A DNA stretch of 7,264 nucleotides from NCBI GenBank assembly GCA_947630385.1, contig CANRHG010000098.1, positions 1-7,264 of the forward strand, read 5' to 3'. This DNA is from an uncultured Eubacteriaceae bacterium (lineage in GTDB: Bacteria; Bacillota; Clostridia; Eubacteriales; Eubacteriaceae). The notes under the pieces are model-generated. The model did no database searches. It was not told where the DNA came from and saw nothing but the letters and a program-made list of their open reading frames with translations. Position 1 is the stretch's first letter. Each line of letters starts with the position of its first letter. The position numbers and the translations under genes are program-made. This document shows positions 1 through 5,077 of this stretch, piece by piece.

Positions 1-23
1 TAAAAGCAAAAAAAGAAACGCTT

Positions 24-70
24 TCATCCACACGGCCAAGGCCGTGGGTATTCAGCGATTCCTTTTTATA
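24..70 (-). repeat. GC-rich hairpin at the break in the fic gene, possible IS200/IS605-type end
   Basis: Positions 31-46 hold a perfect inverted repeat, CACGGCC-AA-GGCCGTG, inside otherwise AT-rich DNA. Read on the minus strand it is GAATACCCACGGCC-TT-GGCCGTGTGGATG, which resembles the GAAT-CCCACGGC-loop-GCCGTGGG hairpins near the ends of many IS200/IS605-family elements. It lies about 20 bases beyond TTAT (minus strand, 69-72), the point where the Fic reading frame is lost. A subterminal hairpin next to a short AT-rich target would fit such an element entering fic with its body beyond the window. No transposase is visible, so this is an inference. A generic stem-loop followed by a minus-strand T run (8-14), or part of another coding frame, is equally possible. 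Confidence 0.3.
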
Positions 71-318
71 ACTTCCTTTTCGGCGTTTACGTGGGTTGTT
101 TGATTTTTGTTTTCGATTACTTTTGCTACCTGATCGTAAGAAAGAACGTTACCTTCGATCGAGGTTGAAAAATGCGTTCTTTTTAACTTGGCCTCGTAGA
201 TCAGTTTTTGTTTTTCACGGGTAGGAAGTTTTAGATTCGCCAGTTTCTCTTTGATCGCCGCTAGCTCGATCAGGTCGTTTACAATTTCATTCGTATAAAC
301 GAATTTGGGCTCGTACAT
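52..318 (-). pseudogene. Fic-family protein, N-terminal fragment (broken)
   Basis: An 88-residue reading frame opening MYEPKFVYTNEIVNDLI matches the N-terminal helical domain of Fic/DOC-family proteins. These transfer AMP, or other nucleotides or phosphates, to target proteins. Residues 50-57 read FSTSIEGN. S51-xxx-E55-G56 is the (S/T)xxxE(G/N) inhibitory motif that blocks ATP in class II Fic enzymes. The frame ends at a TGA after 'NAEKEVIKRNR', where relatives run on through 'EV-NY..AL' to the catalytic HPFxxGNGR motif roughly 100 or more residues later. No catalytic domain lies in the window in this frame. A second minus frame stays open from 70 to the window edge and contains NTHGLGRVDESVSFF, so a frameshift near the A5 run at 63-67 is an alternative to an insertion. 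The ATG at 318 is preferred over the in-frame TTG at 333 because AAGGA lies 7 bases before it. The fragment is probably inactive. Confidence 0.7.
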
Positions 319-325
319 GTCAGAT

Positions 326-330
326 TCCTT
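326..330 (-). promoter_or_regulatory. Ribosome binding site of the fic fragment
   Basis: Minus-strand AAGGA lies 7 bases upstream of the ATG at 318-316. It selects this start over the TTG at 333-331, which overlaps the Shine-Dalgarno itself. The site touches the first AATAAGGGAA repeat (333-342), so a protein bound there could block translation signals as well as transcription. Confidence 0.6.
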
Positions 331-332
331 CA

Positions 333-453
333 AATAAGGGAACTTAAACTACCGTTATTTTACGAAAATAAGGGAAATAAGGGAAGTAGAAAAGTTTCAT
401 AGAGTCTTTTTGTTGGGAAATTTTAAAAATAAGGGAAGTAGACTTCCCTTATT
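333..453. repeat. AATAAGGGAA repeat array upstream of fic (candidate operators)
   Basis: The 10-mer AATAAGGGAA occurs exactly at 333-342, 367-376, 376-385 and 428-437. The two middle copies overlap by one base. An exact inverted copy, TTCCCTTATT, is at 444-453. Positions 428-439 and 442-453 together form a perfect 12-bp inverted repeat around a 2-base spacer. The copy at 333-342 faces a degenerate inverted copy, TACCGTTATT, at 350-359, giving a second imperfect dyad against the fic start. Two copies (376-389 and 428-441) share the longer AATAAGGGAAGTAG. A palindrome plus iterated half-sites before a gene is typical of a repressor operator array. Fic relatives of this kind often carry a C-terminal winged helix, so autoregulation is possible. 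That part is inference. Confidence 0.6.
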
Positions 454-510
454 AAGCGAAATAAAAGAAGTCGGTTGTTTTATATGGTTACTATTTCTAC
501 GAGTTAAAAT

Positions 511-586
511 TCTAAAAAGTTAAAGGAGAGGGCTTGGGGCCTCTCGGTCCCGAACCGAGCGCTCTACCAAACTAAACTTTTTTTAA
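511..586 (-). tRNA. Degenerate tRNA-Pro(CGG)-like element without a T arm
   Basis: On the minus strand the central part reads as a tRNA. It has D-loop AGTTTGGTA (573-565), D-stem 3' strand GAGC (564-561), a 5-bp anticodon stem CTCGG/CCGAG (559-555 and 547-543), and loop TTCGGGA with U33, anticodon CGG and G37, as in tRNA-Pro. The D-stem 5' strand is GTTT where GCTC is usual, so it pairs with GAGC through two G-T wobbles. The 7-base acceptor TTAAAAA (586-580) can pair with TTTTTAG (518-512). No TTCGAAT T-loop or GGTTC motif exists between them. Those 24 bases instead fold into GAGAGG/CCTCTC. There is no encoded CCA. An extended -10 lies 14 bases upstream. It is either a decaying tRNA pseudogene, an attachment-site relic, or a tRNA-like small RNA. 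Function as a normal tRNA is unlikely. Confidence 0.5.
518..545 (-). terminator. Terminator-like hairpin ending the tRNA-like transcript
   Basis: On the minus strand GAGAGG (545-540), an 8-base loop and CCTCTC (531-526) form a 6-bp GC-rich stem followed by CTTTAACTTTTT, an interrupted T tract. This could end a short transcript started at the extended -10 near 605-600. Its 5' arm shares GAG with the 3' strand of the anticodon-like stem (547-543), so the two hairpins cannot both form completely. Confidence 0.35.
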
Positions 587-726
587 AGCTAAAAACTTTA
601 TTATAGCATAGCCGTCTGTCTATAATAGCGCCGCGACAGAATTTTACCTGTGATTAAAGGATGAAAATCAGGATATTAAAAGGAAAGCCTTTTTAGTTGG
701 TAGGAACCGACCAGCAAACGAGAAAT
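587..726. other. Gene-free AT-rich stretch with three short hairpins
   Basis: No protein gene is supportable here. Reading the plus strand from a TATAAT at 621-626, three stem-loops follow in close succession. They are CCT-GATT/AATC-AGG (647-672, with a GT bulge and a loop that holds AAAGGATGAA), AAAAGG/CCTTTT (678-693, loop AAAG) and GTTGGT/ACCGAC (696-711, loop AGGA). A 35-base mini-ORF (ATG 661 to TAG 696) has only a Shine-Dalgarno touching its ATG, so it is not convincing. A structured small RNA is possible but I match it to no known family. Confidence 0.3.
599..627. promoter_or_regulatory. Inverted TATTATAG/CTATAATA pair: extended -10 toward the tRNA-like element and a plus-strand -10
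   Basis: TATTATAG at 599-606 and CTATAATA at 620-627 form an 8-bp inverted repeat with a 13-base spacer. On the minus strand this gives TGC-TATAAT (608-600), an extended -10 that would start transcription near 593, just before the tRNA-like element. On the plus strand TATAAT at 621-626 could start transcription near 633. Neither has a good TTGACA-like -35. The minus-strand call is the stronger because of the TG extension. Confidence 0.4.
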
Positions 727-751
727 AAAAAAGCTCCGCATCAAGCGGAGC
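727..751 (-). terminator. Intrinsic terminator of the L,D-transpeptidase gene
   Basis: On the minus strand GCTCCGC (751-745), loop TTGAT and GCGGAGC (739-733) form a perfect 7-bp GC-rich stem followed directly by TTTTTT (732-727). It begins 8 bases beyond the TAA stop of the transpeptidase gene. The other side carries only AAAATTT, so it should work mainly in the minus direction. Confidence 0.9.
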
Positions 752-759
752 AAAATTTC

Positions 760-2187
760 TTATCGAACGATGACGGGTAGACCTTCGACCGTATGATCCC
801 ATAAGTACTGCATCGCCGCAGCGGGCGTATTAACGCAGCCGTGTGAGCCATCGGTCAGATAAGCGGAAGAAGTCCAGTTCGTTCGCCAACCGGCGTCGTG
901 AATACCGACGTTGTCGACGATATGTCCTTCACCGTTAAAGCCGTAAATGTCGCCCTGATAGAGCGTTAACCAGTAATTGGTCCAGGCGTCGTATCCTGGT
1001 CCTACTGTGTGATAAGGACTTACCTTTTGAAGAATCGACCAGTTTCCGGATTTGGTATCGTCGCACCACTGCATTCCGGTAACGACGTTCGTATTGAGCG
1101 TAACTTTATAATTTTCGTAAAGGGCCAGACGCTGCATAGCTTTGTTTATGACAATACAAGTCGGCGCGGTCGGGATGATGTTAAGCGGAGTATCGATCTG
1201 TACGAACGAACTCGGATCTGAAACGGCCCCACCTTTACGTACGAGGTTGATATCTAGCGCTTCGAGCGATAAAAGCCCGTTAGCGGTTCCGGCGATGCCG
1301 AAATTTGAGTTTGTGCCGAGCCAGCCTAAATTCTTCGCGTGGGCTCTGTAGTTTAGGTCATAAGCTTCCGCGGCGGGTCCAACGAGGTGGAAGCGCAGCG
1401 CTTCGATCGCAAGACCTTGTCCCGTGGTTCCAACAGCCTGATTGACGCCTTGCTGTCCTTGCCAGCCGACTTCCTGAACGTAGGCTTCACCGACGGCTCC
1501 GGACTGTCCGGTGGGGTCGGTCACGGTCACTTCGACGGATTCGATTGGAAGGCCTTGACCCGTCGTCCCGACGGTTCCGCCCGATACGGGATCCATCCAG
1601 CCGATGTTTTGGACGTGGGCTCTGACCTGCATCCGAATCTGGCTTATGTCGATTGAAGGATTTTCCACGCTTCCGGGAGCGGGAGCGCCTTTGGATACGG
1701 CGATAATTTGAACGGCTTCAACCGGGAAAGCGCAACCGGTCGTTCCGGCGGTTTCTCCGTTTTTGGCCCAACCCAGCCAACCGAAGTTGGCGCTGTGGAC
1801 GCGGTAGTAAATGTCAACCTGTGGCGCGAGCGCATCCGACGGTGAAATCTGAAGCGCTTCGACCGATAAAGCCTGTCCGGTCGTTCCGGAAGCCGTATCG
1901 GTGTTTGAAGTCACCGGGTCGGTCCAACCGACGTTACGGACGTGGGTTTTGTAGCTGATGTAATTTTGGCCATCACCGTACGAAAGTTTGAGCGCTTCAA
2001 GAGCCAAAGACTGTCCTTCGGTTCCGGCCGTCGCGTCCGGAGATACCGGATCCATCCAGCCAATGTTCGATACGTGCGCTTGATATTTAAGCGACGAATT
2101 GACCTGTTGGGCCGTGGCTTCGTCGGCTAGGACGGCCGTACCGGTCACCATAAGTAAAAGGCAGAGTACTAGAAAAAACTTCTTCAT
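760..2187 (-). CDS. Secreted L,D-transpeptidase (YkuD domain) with six ChW repeats
   Basis: A 475-residue exported protein. Residues 1-21 form a signal peptide (MKKFF, a hydrophobic core, then AVLA before DE). Residues 33-314 hold six ChW repeats, each with an N-hydrophobic-GW core (residues 41-44, 85-88, 134-137, 194-197, 239-242, 286-289), then GTTGQ-like and IEAL-like segments. Residues 344-475 form a YkuD domain. It has the 'IHDAGW' histidine (H430) and the S448-H449-G450-C451 catalytic motif, with C451 as the nucleophile that forms 3-3 cross-links, or attaches proteins, in peptidoglycan. There is no LPXTG motif, transmembrane anchor or SLH domain, so cell-surface retention presumably relies on the ChW repeats, whose ligand is uncertain. 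The ATG at 2187 has AAAGGG 10 bases upstream. The gene has its own terminator and is divergent from gshF. Confidence 0.92.
   Translation of the reverse strand: MKKFFLVLCLLLMVTGTAVLADEATAQQVNSSLKYQAHVSNIGWMDPVSPDATAGTEGQSLALEALKLSYGDGQNYISYKTHVRNVGWTDPVTSNTDTASGTTGQALSVEALQISPSDALAPQVDIYYRVHSANFGWLGWAKNGETAGTTGCAFPVEAVQIIAVSKGAPAPGSVENPSIDISQIRMQVRAHVQNIGWMDPVSGGTVGTTGQGLPIESVEVTVTDPTGQSGAVGEAYVQEVGWQGQQGVNQAVGTTGQGLAIEALRFHLVGPAAEAYDLNYRAHAKNLGWLGTNSNFGIAGTANGLLSLEALDINLVRKGGAVSDPSSFVQIDTPLNIIPTAPTCIVINKAMQRLALYENYKVTLNTNVVTGMQWCDDTKSGNWSILQKVSPYHTVGPGYDAWTNYWLTLYQGDIYGFNGEGHIVDNVGIHDAGWRTNWTSSAYLTDGSHGCVNTPAAAMQYLWDHTVEGLPVIVR
1246..2091 (-). repeat. Six tandem ChW repeats coding segment
   Basis: The coding DNA for residues 33-314 of the transpeptidase contains six homologous units with GW-to-GW spacings of about 44, 49, 60, 45 and 47 residues. 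The units have diverged at the DNA level. Recognisable shared pieces remain, for example GGATCCATCCAGCC-type blocks near 1590 and 2050, so this is an old duplication rather than a recent expansion. Repeats 1, 2 and 4 share GW-(M/T)DPV. Repeats 3, 5 and 6 have GWLG or GWQG instead. Confidence 0.8.
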
Positions 2188-2212
2188 GAATAGATTACCC
2201 TTTCTATTGATT

Positions 2213-2222
2213 TAAACGTTTA
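2213..2222. promoter_or_regulatory. TAAACGTTTA palindrome in the transpeptidase leader
   Basis: A perfect 10-bp palindrome lies 26 bases upstream of the transpeptidase start codon. A half-site, TTAAACG, recurs at 2236-2242. It could be an operator or chance in AT-rich DNA. I do not recognise a regulator for it. Confidence 0.25.
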
Positions 2223-2264
2223 CTTAGCGATTGGATTAAACGCACACACGTAAAATCAATTTTA

Positions 2265-2293
2265 ATTGTTGCACACTTCGGATAATTTTTCAA
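2265..2293 (-). promoter_or_regulatory. Candidate promoter of the L,D-transpeptidase gene
   Basis: On the minus strand TTGAAA (2293-2288, 5 of 6 to the consensus -35) is followed after exactly 17 bases by AACAAT (2270-2265, 4 of 6 to the -10). Transcription would start near 2258 and give a leader of about 70 bases. The -35 falls where a -35 for the opposing gshF promoter would lie, so the two promoters probably interfere. Confidence 0.4.
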
Positions 2294-2315
2294 TGGAAAA
2301 AAGCGTCTTTGCCTT

Positions 2316-2324
2316 TGATATAAT
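2316..2324 (+). promoter_or_regulatory. Extended -10 promoter of the gshF operon
   Basis: TGA-TATAAT is a perfect extended -10 (TGnTATAAT). The region 17-18 bases upstream (GGAAAA) is not a -35 match, which extended -10 promoters can tolerate. Transcription would begin near 2331 and give a leader of about 20 bases with the Shine-Dalgarno AGGA at 2340-2343. No terminator or riboswitch fits in so short a leader, so control is probably at initiation. Confidence 0.7.
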
Positions 2325-2351
2325 GGTTAAAAAATAAGTAGGATCACTGTT

Positions 2352-4727
2352 TTGGATTTACAAATTTTAAAAGATAATTTCTCACCGCAAGAGATCATGG
2401 CTGGAAACTTCGGGATCGAGCGCGAAGCCCTTCGCGTCAACCCCGACGGTACCCTTGCCATGACCAAGCATCCGGAAATTTTTGGGGACAAGTTAGAAAA
2501 CCCCTATTTTACGACCGACTTTTCAGAGTCCCAACTCGAAGTCGTCACCGAAGCGTATCCGACGGTTCACCGGGCCATATCCGTTCTTGAAAATATGGTC
2601 GATACGGTCAACAACGAGATCCGCGAAGGGGAAGAACTCCTGTGGCCGGCTTCGATGCCCTGTATCGCCCCCGATTTCGTCCCGATCGCCGAATACGGAG
2701 ACAGTCCGGAAAGCCACGAAGAGTACGACTACCGGCTTGGTCTGATCAACAAATACGGTGCTCTCAAACAACTGCTCACCGGCATTCACTTTAATTTTTC
2801 CTTTACCGATACTTTTTTAAAAAAACTAAGAGACTTGACCGAACCGGACATGAGTCTTAAAGACTTTAAGACCAAGATCTACTTAAAGATCGCCCGGAAC
2901 TACCTGCGCTACCGTTGGCTGATTGTGTACCTGACCGGATCGTCCGCTTCGATGCACAAAAGCTACGACTGCGTAAAGGCCGAGTACGTCGCCGAACACT
3001 CCAAAGACGCAAAGATCGTAAGGGGCGGCCCGTCGCTACGCAACTCGCCGTGTGGGTATAAAAATATGATCGATCTGTTTCCGAGATTTACCTCTCTCGA
3101 CGAATATATTGAGGACGTCAAAGACTTCGTCGACGAAGGGCTATTATCGAAGTCCAGAGAGCTTTATACGCAGGTTCGCCTAAAAAGCGGCGACAAGCAC
3201 GACAAAAAGCACGACGTGCTCGACTCGCTCGCCGAAAACGGGATCGAATACCTGGAATTTCGTACGATCGACTTAAACCTCTTCTCCAAAGCCGGCGTCA
3301 GTGAGATCGACCTCGAATTCATGCATTTGTTCTTCTTGACCCTGCTTTTGATGGATGAGCCCGATATCCCGAACGAGATCTGGCAAAAGGAAGCGCTCGA
3401 GAACGAAAACAAAGTGGCTGTGGAAGGCCTCAATAACCAACTTATCCTGCACGACCAGGGAAAAGAAAAGAAACTCGTCGATTTCGGACTCGAACTCGTC
3501 GAGCGCGTTCAGGATACGGTCGATCAACTGGGGATCGATCCGGGTGGCGTTCTTTACGAGATGCGTACGCGCCTGGAAAAACCCGAAACGACCTACGCTG
3601 CCTCGATGGCGGAGATCGTCGAGCGCTACGGCTACGTCGACGGCATGATGCGCTTTGCAAAAGCCTATAGCGACGACAGTTACCGTTTCCGGTACCTGAC
3701 AAGAGGGTACGAAGATTACGAGCTCTCAACGCAGATCTTGATCAAAGAAGCCTTAACGCGCGGGGTTAAAGTCGAAGAGATCGACCCGAGCGATAACTTT
3801 CTGCTTTTGAGTAAAGGCGGGAAAAAAGCCCTCGTAAAACAGGCGACCAAGACCGAAGCCGATAACTACGCGACGGTTTTGGCGATGGAAAACAAGGTCG
3901 TGACGAAAAAACTACTGCAAAAAGAAGGGATCAAAGTCCCGGACGGCGCGGAGTTTTACAGTCTCGACGAATTTAAAGCCGAAGTCTCAAAATACAGCGA
4001 CCGTCCCGTCGTCATCAAACCCAAATCCACGAATTTCGGGCTCGGGATCTTTATCTTTGAAAACGGAGGCTCTCCGGAAGATCTCATCACGGCCGCGACG
4101 AAAGCCTTCGAATACGACGACACGATCCTTGTCGAGGAATTCATCCCCGGCGAAGAATACCGCTTCCTCGTCATCGGCGACCGTACCGTTGCCGTCTTAA
4201 AGCGCGTCCCGGCCAACGTCGTCGGAGACGGCGAGCATACGATCCACGAGCTGATCGAGATCAAAAATCAGCATCCGTTTAGAGGCGAAGGCTACAGCGC
4301 GCCGATGAAAAAGATCAAAGAAGACGAACAGACCATCATTTACCTTAAAAACCAGGGTCTAAACCTCGAATCGGTCCCTGAGGACGGGCAACAGGTCTTT
4401 CTTCGCGGAAACTCAAACATCTCGACCGGGGGCGATAGCATCGACGTGACGGCGAAAATGCCCGAGCGTTTCAAACGGGAAGCCGAAAAAGCGGCAAAGA
4501 GCGTAAACGCGGTCTTTTGCGGGGTCGACGTGATGATCGAAGAGCCGGGCAACGAAAACTCGGACTTTGGCATCATCGAACTCAATTTTAACCCTAGTAC
4601 CGATATGCACGCCTACCCGATGGAAGGGGACGAACACCGAACCGGAGCCTATATCCTTTCGGCCCTCGGCCTGATCGATACGCCGCTAGAAGAGATCAAA
4701 CCGAAAAAGAAGCTGGATATTGTATGA
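2352..4727 (+). CDS. gshF: Bifunctional glutamate-cysteine ligase / glutathione synthetase
   Basis: A 791-residue cytosolic fusion enzyme making glutathione in two ATP-dependent steps: glutamate plus cysteine to gamma-glutamylcysteine, then addition of glycine. The N-terminal ligase half (about 1-470) has FGIEREALR (20-28), TTDFSESQLEVVTE (54-67), WPASMPCI (98-105) and EYLEFRTIDLNLFSKAG (299-315). The C-terminal half (about 500-770) is an ATP-grasp fold with VVIKPKSTNFGLGI (553-566), VEEFIPGEEYRFLVIG (594-609), RGNSNISTGGDSIDVT (685-700) and IIELNFNP (741-748). The length is slightly above the usual ~750. The start is TTG, with AGGA 8 bases upstream, and the N-terminal sequence lines up with other GshF proteins. 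It is the first gene of the operon, and its ATGA stop overlaps the next start. The product would serve thiol redox and oxidative-stress defence. Confidence 0.95.
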   Translation: MDLQILKDNFSPQEIMAGNFGIEREALRVNPDGTLAMTKHPEIFGDKLENPYFTTDFSESQLEVVTEAYPTVHRAISVLENMVDTVNNEIREGEELLWPASMPCIAPDFVPIAEYGDSPESHEEYDYRLGLINKYGALKQLLTGIHFNFSFTDTFLKKLRDLTEPDMSLKDFKTKIYLKIARNYLRYRWLIVYLTGSSASMHKSYDCVKAEYVAEHSKDAKIVRGGPSLRNSPCGYKNMIDLFPRFTSLDEYIEDVKDFVDEGLLSKSRELYTQVRLKSGDKHDKKHDVLDSLAENGIEYLEFRTIDLNLFSKAGVSEIDLEFMHLFFLTLLLMDEPDIPNEIWQKEALENENKVAVEGLNNQLILHDQGKEKKLVDFGLELVERVQDTVDQLGIDPGGVLYEMRTRLEKPETTYAASMAEIVERYGYVDGMMRFAKAYSDDSYRFRYLTRGYEDYELSTQILIKEALTRGVKVEEIDPSDNFLLLSKGGKKALVKQATKTEADNYATVLAMENKVVTKKLLQKEGIKVPDGAEFYSLDEFKAEVSKYSDRPVVIKPKSTNFGLGIFIFENGGSPEDLITAATKAFEYDDTILVEEFIPGEEYRFLVIGDRTVAVLKRVPANVVGDGEHTIHELIEIKNQHPFRGEGYSAPMKKIKEDEQTIIYLKNQGLNLESVPEDGQQVFLRGNSNISTGGDSIDVTAKMPERFKREAEKAAKSVNAVFCGVDVMIEEPGNENSDFGIIELNFNPSTDMHAYPMEGDEHRTGAYILSALGLIDTPLEEIKPKKKLDIV

Positions 4728-5077
4728 ATTACATTTTAGTCGCGATCTACCTGCTTTGTTCGGTCGGCGGGCTCACGCTCGTAAAGATCGGGGCCGAAAA
4801 CAACAGTTTTGCGCTCTCGAGCTCGTTTTTTAACCTGCAGCTGTCGTATTTTACGCTCATCGGTCTGTTCTTATACATATTTTCGTTTTTACTCTGGATC
4901 GTCATCGTCGGACGCTTTGAACTCAGTTACATCCAGCCGATCACGACCGGCCTTAGCTACGTGTTGATCCTGGCCGCGTCGGTGTTCATCTTAAAGGAGT
5001 CCGTCGGGACCCTCCAGTGGGCCGGTCTGGCCTTTATCCTGATCGGCGTGATTTTAATGAATCTAGGAAGCTCATGA
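4724..5077 (+). CDS. Small four-helix membrane protein of the SMR/DMT (EamA-like) type
   Basis: A 117-residue protein with four predicted transmembrane helices at about 3-21, 38-61, 68-90 and 96-115, the size and layout of small multidrug resistance proteins. Features include TLVK at the end of TM1, QPITTGLSYVLIL in TM3 with a proline (P72), KES after TM3, and W-x-G-x4-L-I-G in TM4. The glutamate of EmrE TM1 (E14) aligns with S13, and no acidic residue lies inside any helix, so proton-coupled drug export is doubtful. ArnE/ArnF-like SMR proteins move undecaprenyl-linked sugars. The 4-base overlap with the glycosyltransferase downstream supports a similar role here, but this is inferred. The ATG overlaps the gshF stop (ATGA). 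No strong Shine-Dalgarno is visible, so translation is probably coupled. Confidence 0.85.
   Translation: MNYILVAIYLLCSVGGLTLVKIGAENNSFALSSSFFNLQLSYFTLIGLFLYIFSFLLWIVIVGRFELSYIQPITTGLSYVLILAASVFILKESVGTLQWAGLAFILIGVILMNLGSS
5065..5070 (+). promoter_or_regulatory. Ribosome binding site fixing the glycosyltransferase start
   Basis: AGGAAG lies 3 bases before the ATG at 5074. A longer in-frame reading from the ATG at 5017 lacks a comparable site and would add 19 residues that simply read through the end of the membrane-protein gene. The GT2 fold normally begins with a strand such as KHSFVVACHG, so 5074 is the start. Confidence 0.7.

Noticed and set aside
333..453. The AATAAGGGAA array as a CRISPR
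   Set aside because: Units are only 10 bases, spacing is irregular (9, 34 and 52 bases start to start), one unit is inverted, and no cas genes are present.
661..696. An 11-residue mini-ORF (ATG 661, TAG 696) as a leader peptide
   Set aside because: AAAGG touches the ATG with no spacing, and no gene on the plus strand follows that it could control.
690..751. A T-box-like element from GGTAGGAACCG followed by a terminator hairpin
   Set aside because: The required TGGNACC core is not matched, the hairpin belongs to the opposite-strand gene, and no aminoacyl or amino-acid gene lies downstream.
1009..1835. Several 60-90 residue open frames on both strands within the transpeptidase gene
   Set aside because: They lie opposite or out of frame to a well-supported gene, have no ribosome binding sites and show no family motifs.
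3164..4637. Long minus-strand and shifted frames across gshF
   Set aside because: They are a by-product of codon bias in a strongly supported gene. Their translations are arginine/serine-rich without domain motifs.
5017..5073. A longer glycosyltransferase start at the ATG at 5017
   Set aside because: The extra 19 residues only read through the membrane-protein gene in another frame. AGGAAG sits just before 5074, and the GT2 fold begins at KHSFVV.
4724..5077. A classical quaternary-ammonium or drug exporter call
   Set aside because: The TM1 glutamate essential for proton-coupled export in EmrE-like proteins is replaced by serine, and the neighbour is a glycosyltransferase.
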